Positions 7,997 through 17,433 of a stretch of DNA of 64,000 bases are shown here, piece after piece. A model generated the notes under the pieces. The model was not told where the DNA came from, ran no database searches, and saw nothing but the letters and a program-made list of their open reading frames with translations. This DNA is from Streptomyces sp. NBC_01463. GTDB taxonomy: Bacteria > Actinomycetota > Actinomycetes > Streptomycetales > Streptomycetaceae. How positions within the stretch are numbered: position 1 is the stretch's first letter; each line of letters starts with the position of its first letter. Position numbers and translations under genes: made by a program. Where the stretch lies: positions 496,001 through 560,000 of the forward strand of contig CP109468.1 in NCBI GenBank assembly GCA_036227345.1, read 5' to 3'.

Positions 7997-9553
7997 TCAG
8001 CCGGCCGCGCCCCGGAACTGCCGGGCCGCGTGGACCAGTTCGGCGGTGAAGGGGTGGCGCGGCGCGTGCAGTACGTCGTGCGCCGCCCCGGTCTCCACGA
8101 TGCGGCCGCGCTCCATCACGGCGATCCGGCCGGCGCGGGCCGCCGTGTCCAGGTCGTGGGTGATAAGGACGAGCGCCGGGATCGCGCCCGACCCGAGCAG
8201 CTCCGTGAGGAGCCCGAGGAGGGAGGTCCGGGTGAAGGTGTCGAGGCCCGAGGTGATCTCGTCGCAGACCAGGACCTCGGGGCGGGCGAGCAGGGCGCGG
8301 GCGAGGGCGGCCCGGCGGAGTTCGCCGCCGGACAACTGCCCCGGCAGGCGCAGGGAGCGCTGTGCGGGGAGGTCCAGGGTGCTCAGCGCGGTGAGCGCCT
8401 CGGCTCTGGCCTCGGCCGGGTCCAGGCCGCGCAGCCGGACGGCCGTCCGTGCGATCTGGCCGAGCACGGGGCGGTGGGCGTCGAAGGCCGCCTCCGCGTC
8501 CTGGAAGACGTACTGGACAGCGGCCAGTTGCTCACGGCGACGGTCGCGCAGGCTGCGCGGCAGCGGCCTGCCGTTCAGCAGCACCTCGCCGTCGTGGTCG
8601 CGGTGGAGTCCGCCGATGCAGCGGGCCAGGGTGGTCTTGCCGCTGCCCGACCGGCCGACGACGGCGAGGCATTCACCGGCGCCCACGGTGAGTTCCGCGT
8701 CGTGGAGCACGGGGGTCCGGCCGTGGCGCGCGGTGAGGGCGCGTACGTCCAGCACCGTGCCGCCCGCTGTCGCCGCGATGGGCCGCATGTCCCGTGGTTC
8801 GGCCAGGAGCCGGCGGGTCCAGGTGTCATCAGGATCGTGCAGAACCTGCGCCGCGGGGCCTGCAGCGACGGCCTTTCCGTCGCGGAGGACGACCACGTCG
8901 TCGGCGAGCGCACGGACGACGTCCAGGTCGTGGCTGAGCAGGACGACGGCGACGCCCTGGCCGGCGACGGCGGCCAGGCGCTCGACGATGCGACGTTTCG
9001 TCAGGGGGTCCTGTCCGGTGGTGGGTTCGTCCGCGACGACCGCCCGGGCGCCCAGCAGGAGGGCCTGGGCGAGGACCACTCGCTGCTGCTGGCCGCCGGA
9101 CAGCTGATGCGGAAAACGGCGCAGCATCGCTTCCGCGTCGGGTAGTTGGACGCGCGCGAGGGCATCCAGGACCCGGTCGCGAACCGCTGCCCGGCGCCGG
9201 CGCCCCGGGAGGTGCCGCACCTGACGCCGGGCGATGTCCCTCAGCAGCGCGCCGATCCGGCGGGCGGGATTGAGCACCGTGGCCGGGTGCTGCGGCACGT
9301 AGCCGATCAGACCGCCCGCCACCCGCACGGTGCCCGTCACACGCGCCCCTGGCGGGTACTCGCCCAGCAGGGCGAGCCCGGTGGTCGTCTTCCCGCTGCC
9401 CGAGGCGCCCACCAGGGCGAGGATCCGCCCGGGCAGCACCCGCAGGCCGACACCGTCGACGATCGCCCGCCCGCCGATCTCCACCCGGAGCCCTTCGACC
9501 ACGGCGACGGGCTCTGCCTCAGCCGCCGTACGGTTCTGCGCGGCCGTGTTCAC
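7997..9553 (-). CDS. Dual-domain ABC transporter ATPase of the metal operon (peptide/nickel/opine type)
   Basis: A 518-aa cytoplasmic protein with two complete nucleotide-binding halves, equivalent to a DppD-DppF fusion. Half one (about 10-245) has Walker A GASGSGKTT, signature LSGGQQQRV and VADEPTTG. Half two (about 275-515) has Walker A GRSGSGKTT, signature LSGGELRRA and VCDEITSGLD. The GTG start at 9553 overlaps the permease stop as GTGA. It is the last gene of the ten-gene operon from 19516 and powers the importer made of the two permeases and the family-5 binding protein. By context it should drive re-uptake of the metal-ligand complex. Confidence 0.88.
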   Translation of the reverse strand: MNTAAQNRTAAEAEPVAVVEGLRVEIGGRAIVDGVGLRVLPGRILALVGASGSGKTTTGLALLGEYPPGARVTGTVRVAGGLIGYVPQHPATVLNPARRIGALLRDIARRQVRHLPGRRRRAAVRDRVLDALARVQLPDAEAMLRRFPHQLSGGQQQRVVLAQALLLGARAVVADEPTTGQDPLTKRRIVERLAAVAGQGVAVVLLSHDLDVVRALADDVVVLRDGKAVAAGPAAQVLHDPDDTWTRRLLAEPRDMRPIAATAGGTVLDVRALTARHGRTPVLHDAELTVGAGECLAVVGRSGSGKTTLARCIGGLHRDHDGEVLLNGRPLPRSLRDRRREQLAAVQYVFQDAEAAFDAHRPVLGQIARTAVRLRGLDPAEARAEALTALSTLDLPAQRSLRLPGQLSGGELRRAALARALLARPEVLVCDEITSGLDTFTRTSLLGLLTELLGSGAIPALVLITHDLDTAARAGRIAVMERGRIVETGAAHDVLHAPRHPFTAELVHAARQFRGAAG

Positions 9554-10434
9554 GGGCGCCTCTCCTTGCTGTCGGAACGTACGAGTGCGGCGTCGGCCAG
9601 CAGGTTCCCGCCCATGGTGAGCGCGACGATCAGCAGGGCCGGGACGACGACCGCCCACGGCTGGACGAACAGGCCGGTACGGTTGCGGTCCACCATCACC
9701 GCCCAGTCGGCGGCGTCCGGCCCGACGCCCACACCGAGGAACGCCGCGGTGGCCACCAGGTACAGCGCCCCGGTCAGGCGTACGCCCGCGTCGGCGACCA
9801 GCGGCCGGGCGGCCGACCTTCCGACGTAGCCGAAGGCGATGCGTGCCCAGCTCTCGCCCTGCATGCGCAGCGCCTCGACCGCAGGGCGCGAGGCGGCCTC
9901 GGCCCCGGCGGCGCGGACGATTCTGGCCGCGTCCGGGACGTTGACGAGGGCCACCAGCAGCGCGAGACCGGCAGGCCCCGGTTCGACGACGGCGGCGACC
10001 AGCAGAATCAGCAGCAGCGACGGCACGGAGAGCAGGACGTCCAGCGGACGCATCAGCAGCTCCTCCGCCCAGGCCCGGCGGGTGAGGGCGCAGACGAAGC
10101 CGACGGGCAGCGCCACGGCGTAGGCCAGGGCCGTCGATGCGAGCGCGATCAGCACCACCGGCCGGCCGCCGAGCAGCACCTGCCGGCCGACGTCGCGGCC
10201 GACGAAGTCGGTCCCGAGCCAGTGTCCGCCTCCCGGGGTGAACGAGGTTCCGCGCGCTCCGGCCTCCCCGGCGAACAGCGGTCCGGCCAGTGCCAGTACG
10301 AGCGGCACCAGGATGACGGCCAGGCCGGGCAGGAGACGGCCGAAGCGGGCCCGGGCACGCCCGTCGTCGCTCCTTCGCCGCCCGACGACGAGCGTCTTCA
10401 GTCCGCGCCGGGAACGGGCGAGCGCGAGGGCCAT
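9550..10434 (-). CDS. Family-5 ABC importer permease (DppC/OppC type) of the metal operon
   Basis: A 294-aa inner-membrane protein with an N-terminal basic stretch (ARSRRGLKTLVVGRRR), a first membrane helix, then the DppC hallmark WLGTDFVGRDVGRQVLLGGR, and four to five further helices. The ATPase-contact region is near RMQGESWARIAFGYVG. The ATG at 10434 overlaps the preceding stop as TGATG; a GTG three nt upstream is an equally close alternative. The stop overlaps the ATPase start. It is the partner of the DppB-like permease that precedes it. Confidence 0.87.
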   Translation of the reverse strand: MALALARSRRGLKTLVVGRRRSDDGRARARFGRLLPGLAVILVPLVLALAGPLFAGEAGARGTSFTPGGGHWLGTDFVGRDVGRQVLLGGRPVVLIALASTALAYAVALPVGFVCALTRRAWAEELLMRPLDVLLSVPSLLLILLVAAVVEPGPAGLALLVALVNVPDAARIVRAAGAEAASRPAVEALRMQGESWARIAFGYVGRSAARPLVADAGVRLTGALYLVATAAFLGVGVGPDAADWAVMVDRNRTGLFVQPWAVVVPALLIVALTMGGNLLADAALVRSDSKERRP

Positions 10435-11387
10435 CACGCCGCCACCCCCGCTCGCGGGGCGAAGCGGTGGGTGACCAGGTCCGCTCCGAGGTTAAGCAGG
10501 ACCGTGGCGACGCCGAACACGACCGCGAGGCCCTGCACCACGGGGACGTCCCGTTCCGCGACGGCGTTCATCAGGACCGTGCCGAGTCCCGGAATGACGA
10601 ACAGCGCCTCCACCACGACCACGCCGCACAGCAGCCAGTCGATCGTGCGGGCCAGTTGCTGAGCGGCCGGAGCGAGCGCGTTCGGTAGCGCGTGGGCGTA
10701 GCGGACGCGGGCGCCTGACAGTCCGTGGCGGCTGGCGTGTGCGACGTACGGCGAGGCCAGCGCGTCGGCCATCCCGGCGCGGATCAGCCGGGCGAGCGAG
10801 CACACCGGGCGCGCCAGCAGGACCAGGACGGGGAGCACCAGGGCGGCCGGGTGGGCGGGCAGGTCGGTGCCGTACCCGACGGCGGTCGGCGGCAGCCAGC
10901 CGAGCCGCAGCGCGAAGACGGTGACCAGGAGGACACCGAGTGCGAACTCCGGTACGGCGTAGAGGCCGAGCAGGACCGCGCTGACGAACCGGTCGACGGC
11001 GCGTCCCTGGTGCCGGGCGGCCAGCACGCCGAGGCCGACTGCCGCCGGGACGAGGAGCACGACCGTCGGGACGGCGAGCAGGAGGGTCGGGCCGAAGCCG
11101 TCGCCGAGGTAGGAGGCTACGGGCCGCCCCGAGGTCAGCGAGACTCCGAGGTCGCCGTGGAGCAGCCCGGCCGACCAGTCCAGCAGCCGTTCGTGCGGCG
11201 GCCGGTCCAGGTGCAGGGCGGCCCGGACCGTCTCGATCCGTTCCGGGTCCGGCTGGTCACCGGCGAGGGCCACGGCGGCGTCGCCGGGCAGCGCCTCGGT
11301 GAGGGCGAGGACGAGCAGCACGACGGCCGCGGTCTGCACCCCGCCGAGCAGCAGCCGCCGCGCCGCCCAGGGCAGGGGTCCGCTCAC
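10434..11387 (-). CDS. Family-5 ABC importer permease (DppB/OppB type) of the metal operon
   Basis: A 317-aa membrane permease beginning VSGPLPWAARRLLLGGVQTA. It has the large first periplasmic loop of DppB/NikB proteins (ALAGDQPDPERIETVRAAL, LLHGDLGVSLTSGRPV) followed by about five helices and the EAA-type loop SRHGLSGARVRYAHALPNAL. The start GTG overlaps the binding-protein stop as GTGA (11384-11387). Substrate class is inferred from the neighbouring biosynthesis genes rather than from the permease itself. Confidence 0.87.
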   Translation of the reverse strand: MSGPLPWAARRLLLGGVQTAAVVLLVLALTEALPGDAAVALAGDQPDPERIETVRAALHLDRPPHERLLDWSAGLLHGDLGVSLTSGRPVASYLGDGFGPTLLLAVPTVVLLVPAAVGLGVLAARHQGRAVDRFVSAVLLGLYAVPEFALGVLLVTVFALRLGWLPPTAVGYGTDLPAHPAALVLPVLVLLARPVCSLARLIRAGMADALASPYVAHASRHGLSGARVRYAHALPNALAPAAQQLARTIDWLLCGVVVVEALFVIPGLGTVLMNAVAERDVPVVQGLAVVFGVATVLLNLGADLVTHRFAPRAGVAA

Positions 11388-12988
11388 GCCAGCCACACCT
11401 TGTCGAAGCGGGCCCAGTCCAGGGTGTTGGCGGGCGCCTGCCGCTCGACGCCCCGGACCGTGCGGGCGGTGCCGAGTATCCAGTCGGCGAAGCCCCAGAT
11501 CAGGAAGGGGCCTTCGGTGTGGAGGCGGCGCTGCATGCGGGAGTAGACGGCGGCGCGCTCCCGCGGGTCCCTCGTCGACTGGGCCTGCTGGTAGAGGGTG
11601 TCGAAGTCGGGGTGGCGCCACTTGGTCGCGTTGGTGGTCGAACCGGTCAGCAGGCGCTGGGAGAGGTGTGACTCGATGGGCATGGCGCCGGAGCGGTAGC
11701 AGCAGAGGGTGCCGGCGTCGAGGATGTCCTTCCAGTAGGTGTCCTTGCTGCCGGTCCTCACCTCGACGGTGATGCCTGCCCGGGCCGCCTGGTCGCGGAA
11801 GACGGCCGCGGCCTCAGTGAATCCGGCGGCGACGGGTGAAGTGTCGAGGGTGATCCGCAGGTCATCGGCGCCGGCCTGCCTCAGCAGGCTGCGGGCCCGG
11901 CCGAGGTCCTGTTCGCGCTGGGGCAGAGCGTCGGCGTAGTACTCGTACCCCTTGCCGAAGAGGTCGTTGCCGATCTCGCCGGCGCCGGAGAGGGCTCCCT
12001 TGACGAGTTCCGCGCGGTCGGCGACGAGCAGCAGGGCCTGCCGGACGCGCCGGTCGTCGAACGGTGGCCGGTCGGTCTTCATGGCGAAGGACTGCATCGC
12101 GCTGTTGCGCAGGCGCACGATCCGGATCCGCCCGCCGTCCTCGTGGGCGCGGGCGGTCGCCGGGTTCAGCTCGTGGGCGTACTCGACCTGGCCGCCGAGC
12201 AGGGCGTTGACGCGTGCGGACTCCTCGTTGGCGACGACGAACTCCAGCTCGTCGAGGTGCGGGGCGCCGTCCCAGTAGGCGTCGTTGCGCCGCAGGACGG
12301 TGGACCGGCCGGGGGCGAAGGACACCAGCCGGAACGGTCCGCTGCCGACGGGCCGGTGGTCGAAGTCGCCGTCCCGGGCGGTCGCGGGGACGACGTACGC
12401 GCCGAACGCGGCCATGACGTTGGGGAATTCGGCCGTCGGACGCTTGAGGACGAACTCGACGGTCCGCGCGTCCAGGGCCCTGCTGGCCGCGAGGTCGACC
12501 GGTTCGAGTGACGCCTTCGCGCGAAAGGTGCGCGCGGGGTCGGCGATGCGGCGGTAGCTGTGCAGTACGTCCTTCGCGGTGACCGGCCGCCCGTCGTGGA
12601 AGACGGCGGCCCGCAGGGAGACCTTCCACCGGTCCAGGGTCCTGTTGGGCTCCCAGGAGGAGGCGAGGCGGGGCTGAGCGGAGAGGTCGGCGCCGTAGTC
12701 GGCCAGCTTGTCGTAGAGGGCCTTGGCGCGGGCCGCGTCGGCGAACAGGTTGCTCAGGTGCGGGTCGAGGGTCTCGCTCGCACCGCCCCCGGCGAAGGCG
12801 GCCCTGAGCCGTCCGCCGCGCTTCGGCCGACCGGCCTCGCCGTCGACGTCGGCCCGGGTGTCCGAGGGGCCGGCGCAGCCGGTCAGCCCGAGGGTGCCGA
12901 GGCCGGCCGCGCCGGAGGCGGCGAGGAAGCCGCGGCGGTGCAGGCCGGGGAAGGGTGTCGCTGTCGTGGTGCGTTCGTCGCTGGGCAT
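11384..12988 (-). CDS. Family-5 extracellular solute-binding lipoprotein of the metal operon
   Basis: A 534-aa secreted binding protein. Its signal peptide combines a twin-arginine motif (RRGFLAA, about residues 18-24) with a lipobox LTGC near residue 37, so it is probably exported folded by Tat and lipid-anchored. The mature part has SBP_bac_5 landmarks: ETLDPHLSNLFADAARAKAL, WKVSLRAAVFHDGRPVTAKD and VGSGPFRLVSF. The family includes oligopeptide, nickel and opine-metallophore (CntA-like) receptors. AAGGA lies eight nt before the ATG, and a 51-nt gap separates it from the methyltransferase, the widest in the operon. In context it is the likely receptor for the exported chelate. Confidence 0.87.
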   Translation of the reverse strand: MPSDERTTTATPFPGLHRRGFLAASGAAGLGTLGLTGCAGPSDTRADVDGEAGRPKRGGRLRAAFAGGGASETLDPHLSNLFADAARAKALYDKLADYGADLSAQPRLASSWEPNRTLDRWKVSLRAAVFHDGRPVTAKDVLHSYRRIADPARTFRAKASLEPVDLAASRALDARTVEFVLKRPTAEFPNVMAAFGAYVVPATARDGDFDHRPVGSGPFRLVSFAPGRSTVLRRNDAYWDGAPHLDELEFVVANEESARVNALLGGQVEYAHELNPATARAHEDGGRIRIVRLRNSAMQSFAMKTDRPPFDDRRVRQALLLVADRAELVKGALSGAGEIGNDLFGKGYEYYADALPQREQDLGRARSLLRQAGADDLRITLDTSPVAAGFTEAAAVFRDQAARAGITVEVRTGSKDTYWKDILDAGTLCCYRSGAMPIESHLSQRLLTGSTTNATKWRHPDFDTLYQQAQSTRDPRERAAVYSRMQRRLHTEGPFLIWGFADWILGTARTVRGVERQAPANTLDWARFDKVWLA

Positions 12989-13039
12989 GGGGATGTCCTT
13001 GATCCGGTGGGAGCGTACGAGGAAGGAGGAGGGGCCCGG

Positions 13040-13828
13040 TCAGCTGCCCGTGAGCCGGGCGATGACGTGGAGGCGGTCGGCGTCGGCCGTTCCGGTGGGC
13101 AGGAGGCCCTCGCGCCAGGGGGGTTCGGTGCGTGGGCCGGGGCCGTCGTGGAGGTCGAGGACCTCGAATCCGTGGGCGGTGAGGGCCTGTCGGAGCTCGG
13201 CGGGGAGCAACAGCCGCCAGGCGGAGCATTGTTCGACCGGGGATGAGCCGTCGTCCGTGGTCCAGGTGCGGCTGCGGTGCAGCAGGCGGGCGGCCGGGTC
13301 CACGCGCAGCCGGGTGACGGAGCGGTGGACGACGCCCCGATGGGTGAAGGTGTGGACGGCCGGGGCCGTGGGGAGTGCGGCGCCGCGGAGGAAGTACGCG
13401 CCGTTGCGTATCTCCGCGACGAGCAGACCGCCGGGCGTCAGACTGCGTCGGCAGGAGGTGAGGAAGCTGTCGGTCTCGGCGTCGGTCCGGCAGTAGAGCA
13501 GCGCACTGTCCAGACAGACGACGGCGTCGAAGCGCCGTGCTCCCAGGTCGAACCCCCTCAGGTCGGCCCGGAGATACTCCGGCCCAGGGTGCTCACGGGA
13601 GGCATGCCGGAGCATCGCGCCGGAGAGGTCGGCACCGGTAACGGCGCGCCCCGCCGCATGGAGGTGGGCGGCGTCGCGGCCGGTGCCGCAGCCTATGTCC
13701 AGGACGCGCGGTCCGGCTCCGTACCTCCTGAGCGTCTCCTCGGTCCAGCGTCCGGCGAGCCGTTCGGGGTCCGGGAAGCGGGCCTCGTACAGCGCCGGGT
13801 TGTCGGTGAGCAGGTTGGCGTCGTCCAC
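13040..13828 (-). CDS. SAM-dependent class I methyltransferase
   Basis: A 262-aa cytosolic methyltransferase with the SAM-binding motif I VLDIGCGTGRDAAHL (about residues 44-58), the acidic end of beta2 (VTGADLSGAML), and motif LDSALLYCRTDAE. The GTG at 13828 has GAGGAG seven nt upstream and begins ten nt after the exporter stop, so it is co-transcribed. The substrate is unknown. Between an exporter and an importer in a metallophore-like operon it most likely N- or O-methylates the product or an intermediate. It has no zinc-finger or nucleic-acid domain that would suggest RNA or DNA as substrate. Confidence 0.85.
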   Translation of the reverse strand: MDDANLLTDNPALYEARFPDPERLAGRWTEETLRRYGAGPRVLDIGCGTGRDAAHLHAAGRAVTGADLSGAMLRHASREHPGPEYLRADLRGFDLGARRFDAVVCLDSALLYCRTDAETDSFLTSCRRSLTPGGLLVAEIRNGAYFLRGAALPTAPAVHTFTHRGVVHRSVTRLRVDPAARLLHRSRTWTTDDGSSPVEQCSAWRLLLPAELRQALTAHGFEVLDLHDGPGPRTEPPWREGLLPTGTADADRLHVIARLTGS

Positions 13829-13838
13829 GGGGCTCTCC

Positions 13839-15098
13839 TCAGGCATGGACGGGTACGGGAACCGGTCGGCCGGGCAGCGTGCCGCGGCGGTGGAGGCGTA
13901 GGGTCCCGGCGGCGGACACGAGACCGAGCACCAGACAGCAGGCCCAGGGCAGCCAGCCGGCGCCGATGCGCTGACCGGTGTCCATCGCCCAGCCGACGGC
14001 GGCGTTCCCCAGGGCGGCGGCGATGCCGGACACGACGTAGAAGACACCGAAGTAGGTGCCGGTGAGGCCGGGCCTGCCGAAGGCGGGGATCAGTTCCATC
14101 ACGAACGGCTGGGCGACCATGAGCCCGGTCTGCAGCAGCAGGGAACCCGCAAGGACGGGTATCGCGCGCAGCACCGCCTGGCTCGTGTCCGTGTCCGGCG
14201 GGGCGCCGGACGTCACCAGCACGGGCGGCACGAAGGCCGCGGCCGTCAGCAGCAGACCCGTGGCGATCCAGGTGGCCCGGCTGCCCCGCCGTTTCAGGGC
14301 GCGGGTGATGCGCAGCTGGAACGCCAGTCCGGCGAGCGTCCCCACGAGGAACACCAGGCCCGCCGCACCGTCCCAGCCGGTGGCCCTGCGGGCGCCGTCG
14401 GGGAACAGCAGATAGAGCTGGCTCTCCAGAGCGACCATGCCGGCCAGCGCGCACGCGAAGGCCATGAAGGGGCGGTTGCGGACCACTTCGCGCCAGTCGG
14501 CGAGTACGCCGCTCGTGGCCGGTGCGGCCCGGCGGGGCGGCAGCACCAGGGCCTGGGCGACGGTGAGCACGGCGAAGATCCCGGCGGCGGTGAGCGCGGC
14601 TGCCCGGAAGTCGACGAGGAGCAGGACGCTGCCGAGAAGGGGGCCGATGAGCGCGCCCGTCGTCGCGAAGACGTTGAACAGCGCGAACGCCTCGGCCCTG
14701 CGCTCCCCCGCCTCCTGGGCGAGGTAGCTGCGGACGGCGGGGTTGAACAACGCGCCGGCCAGTCCGCTGAGTACGGACGCGGCGAGCAGGACCGCGATCC
14801 CGTCACCGAGCGCGAATAGAGCGAAGCCGGCCGTCCGCAGTCCGCATCCGGCGATGATCACCCCGCGGGCGCCCAGCCGGTCCGCGGCCGAGCCCCCGAT
14901 GACGAACAGCCCCTGCTGGCTGAGGCTGCGCACTCCGAGCACGGTGCCGACGACGGCGGCGGACATCCCGAGGCCGTCGCTCAGGTGCACGGCGAGATAG
15001 GGGATCAGCAGGTAGAAGCCGGTGTTGACGCCGAGCTGGTTGACCAGCAGAAGGCGTACGGCCGGGGGAAAGGCGCATATCTCGCGCCAGGTCTTCAC
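13839..15098 (-). CDS. MFS exporter of the metal operon
   Basis: A 419-aa inner-membrane protein with about twelve helices and MFS motif-A-like loops (GGSAADRLGARGVIIAG in the N-half, RALKRRGSR in the C-half). The GTG at 15098 overlaps the epimerase stop as GTGA. The fold and size match single-compound exporters. Lying between the biosynthetic genes and the methyltransferase, it is the natural candidate for secretion of the product, comparable in role to CntE of the staphylopine system. The substrate call is inference from context. Confidence 0.85.
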   Translation of the reverse strand: MKTWREICAFPPAVRLLLVNQLGVNTGFYLLIPYLAVHLSDGLGMSAAVVGTVLGVRSLSQQGLFVIGGSAADRLGARGVIIAGCGLRTAGFALFALGDGIAVLLAASVLSGLAGALFNPAVRSYLAQEAGERRAEAFALFNVFATTGALIGPLLGSVLLLVDFRAAALTAAGIFAVLTVAQALVLPPRRAAPATSGVLADWREVVRNRPFMAFACALAGMVALESQLYLLFPDGARRATGWDGAAGLVFLVGTLAGLAFQLRITRALKRRGSRATWIATGLLLTAAAFVPPVLVTSGAPPDTDTSQAVLRAIPVLAGSLLLQTGLMVAQPFVMELIPAFGRPGLTGTYFGVFYVVSGIAAALGNAAVGWAMDTGQRIGAGWLPWACCLVLGLVSAAGTLRLHRRGTLPGRPVPVPVHA

Positions 15099-16240
15099 GG
15101 GGTCACCTCGGCGGCCCGGATACGCACCCGTGCGGGGCCGTCCGCCACGGGGTGCGAGCGGCGCACGTCGAAGGGCGTGCGCGGGCGTACGCCGAGTCCG
15201 GGGTGACCGCTCGCCCGCACGCTGCCGTCGGTGCCGCCGATCCCCGTCCACGGGTCGTGGTCGAGCAGCAGGTGTCCGTCGAGGTCGGTCCACCGGGCGC
15301 GGTCGGCGAGGTGCACCGCGGGGGCGATGCCGAGCGAACTGGCGGTGAGGCAGCCGAGCATGAGACCGGTGCCGCTGCCGGCGATCAGCCCCGCGATGCG
15401 CAGGGCGGCGCTCACGCCTCCGCACTTGGCGAGTTTCACGTTGATGCCCTGCACCCGGCCGGCGAGCCGCCGGGCGTCCTCGATGTCCACGGCGTCCTCG
15501 TCTGCGATGACGGGCAGCGGTGAGCGTGCGGCGAGCCGGGCCAAGGCCTCGGGGTCGCCCGGGGCGACGGGCTGTTCGACGGCCTCGACGCCCAGTTCGG
15601 CGAAGCGCCCCAGCAGGACGGGCGCCGACGCGGCGCTCCAGCCGCCGTTGGGGTCGAGGAGCAGCCGCGCGTGCGGGGCGGCGGCGCGCACGGCACGTAC
15701 GCGGGCGACGTCGTCCTCCGGGTCGGCCGAGCCGACCTTGAGCTTGATGACGGTGAACCCGTCGTCCGCCAGCCGGGCTGCGAGGGCGCCGGCGCGGCGG
15801 GGCGAAGTGATCCCGATGGTGCGGGCCGTGGCGGCGGCGGGTGCCGAGGCCGTGCCGATGAGGCGGTACGCGGGCAGTCCGGCACGCTTGCCGACGAGAT
15901 CGAGCAGCGCCGACTCCACGGCGGCGGTGACGGCCGGCGGCGTACCGGATCCCAGCGGCCCGCCGTCACCGCCGGGGTCGCCGGACGCATGCGCGGACAG
16001 GGCGGCCAGAGCCGTCTCCGGGTCGGGGAACCTGGTGAGTGCGCGGGCGCACCGGTCCAGCCAGTGGGTCACGGTGGCGGTGTCGAGGCCGTAGTACACG
16101 CTGGTGACGGTCTCGCCGTGGCCGTGCGCACCCTCGTGCTCGATGGACAGGCGGACGGCGTCCCGGGCCGTCGTGGTGGACCGGGAGATCCGCAGCGGCT
16201 CGGCGAGCCGCAGTCCGACGGTGCGCCGGGTCGCCTTCAT
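15095..16240 (-). CDS. Enolase-superfamily dipeptide epimerase-like enzyme
   Basis: The 381-aa protein has the two-domain architecture of the mandelate racemase/muconate lactonising group. Its catalytic set fits dipeptide epimerases: the K-x-K motif Lys166-Leu-Lys168 (VIKLKVG), metal ligands Asp196 (LLLDPNGGW), Glu222 (VEQPV) and Asp247 (VIADEDAV), and the opposite-face lysine around 269-272 (NVKLAKCGG). Such enzymes invert an alpha carbon in small peptides such as L-Ala-D/L-Glu. With an ATP-grasp ligase in the same operon, a dipeptide-like intermediate is a reasonable substrate. The ATG overlaps the previous stop as ATGA and has GGAGG upstream. Muconate cycloisomerase or succinylbenzoate synthase activity is a less likely alternative. 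Confidence 0.83.
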   Translation of the reverse strand: MKATRRTVGLRLAEPLRISRSTTTARDAVRLSIEHEGAHGHGETVTSVYYGLDTATVTHWLDRCARALTRFPDPETALAALSAHASGDPGGDGGPLGSGTPPAVTAAVESALLDLVGKRAGLPAYRLIGTASAPAAATARTIGITSPRRAGALAARLADDGFTVIKLKVGSADPEDDVARVRAVRAAAPHARLLLDPNGGWSAASAPVLLGRFAELGVEAVEQPVAPGDPEALARLAARSPLPVIADEDAVDIEDARRLAGRVQGINVKLAKCGGVSAALRIAGLIAGSGTGLMLGCLTASSLGIAPAVHLADRARWTDLDGHLLLDHDPWTGIGGTDGSVRASGHPGLGVRPRTPFDVRRSHPVADGPARVRIRAAEVTP

Positions 16241-17433
16241 CGGGACTCCTCCGGTGCGTAGGGCAGGCGGACGGTGTACGGGCGGGTGTGCGGCAGCGTG
16301 TTTCCCGCGGGCGCACGGGTCGTCGCGGCGCCCGCGGGCGCACGGCTGACCGGCAGTCGCGGCGGCCGTAGGTCCTCGCGCCGGCCGGTGACCGTGCGAC
16401 AGCGGGTCCAGCCGGTCGCCTCCACGGCCTGCGGATGGCGGATCTCCACCGGTCTGACCGCCGCCGTCTCCGGGACCAGTCCGTGCCGGGCGTTGAACCC
16501 GTCATTGAAGATGCTGCCGAGGTAGCGGTGCGGTCCGTCCGGGAAGACCGTCGCGACGACCGCACCCGGGTGGACTCGGGCGGCCCAGGCCGCGACGAGC
16601 GCGACGGCTCCGGTGCTCCAGCCGCCGCTGACGAAGTTGTCCCTGGCCAGCCGCCGGCAGCTGTCGGCGGCCTCGGCGGGCCCGACCCAGTGGACCTCGT
16701 CGAACTGGTCGTGCGCCACGTTGCGCGGACGGATGCTGCTGCCGAGTCCGCGCATCAGGCGGGGCCTTGCGGGCTGTCCGAAGATCGTCGAGCCGGTGGC
16801 GTCGACACCGATCAGCCGCAGTCCGGGCCAGCGCCCGCGGAGCGGACCGGCGACTCCGGCGCTGTGCCCGCCCGTTCCTACGCTGCACACGAGGATGTCC
16901 ACGTGGTCGAGGCGGCCGGTGATCTCGGCGGCGAGCGAGGCGTAACCGGCGGTGTTGTCGGGGTTGTTGTACTGGTCGGGCCAGTAGGCACCGGGCAGTC
17001 CGGCGAGCAGTTCCCGGAGCCTGGCCAGCCGGGCCGCCTGCCAGCCGCCCTCGGGGGCGGGCCGGTCGACGAGTTCCAGCCGGGCTCCGTGTGCGTGCAG
17101 GAGCCGGCGCATCGACGGTTCGAGTTCGCTGTCGCCGACCAGCACGACCGGGTGGCCGAGTGCCTGGCCCGCGAAGGCGAGTCCGATGCCGAGGGTGCCG
17201 GAGGTGGACTCCACCACCGGTGCGCCGGGGCGCAGTTCGCCGCGCCGCTCGGCTCCCTGCAGCATCGACACGGCGGCGCGCGCCTTCATGCCGCCCACGG
17301 CGAAGCCTTCGAGCTTGGCCCAGAAGCCGGGGTGCGGGCAGGGCAGGTCGGCGGTGATGCGGGCGAGCGGGGTGCGGCCGACGAGCCCGAGGAGCTCGCG
17401 GTTGCCGGCGGGGCGCAGCAGTGCGGTGGTCAC
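16237..17433 (-). CDS. PLP-dependent cysteine-synthase-like (SbnA-like) enzyme
   Basis: A 398-aa fold-type II PLP enzyme. Lys50 in FAVGGMKARAA is the expected Schiff-base lysine, ESTSGTLGIGLA is the substrate loop, and CSVGTGGHSAG binds the phosphate. The C-terminal 60 residues are Arg/Pro-rich and look like an extension. Relatives make cysteine, cystathionine or, in siderophore pathways, diaminopropionate precursors (SbnA). The usual Asn in the TSGN loop is Thr here. The GTG at 17433 overlaps the DUF364 stop as GTGA. In this operon it probably makes a beta-substituted alanine building block; a plain cysteine-biosynthesis role is unlikely given its neighbours. Confidence 0.83.
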   Translation of the reverse strand: MTTALLRPAGNRELLGLVGRTPLARITADLPCPHPGFWAKLEGFAVGGMKARAAVSMLQGAERRGELRPGAPVVESTSGTLGIGLAFAGQALGHPVVLVGDSELEPSMRRLLHAHGARLELVDRPAPEGGWQAARLARLRELLAGLPGAYWPDQYNNPDNTAGYASLAAEITGRLDHVDILVCSVGTGGHSAGVAGPLRGRWPGLRLIGVDATGSTIFGQPARPRLMRGLGSSIRPRNVAHDQFDEVHWVGPAEAADSCRRLARDNFVSGGWSTGAVALVAAWAARVHPGAVVATVFPDGPHRYLGSIFNDGFNARHGLVPETAAVRPVEIRHPQAVEATGWTRCRTVTGRREDLRPPRLPVSRAPAGAATTRAPAGNTLPHTRPYTVRLPYAPEESR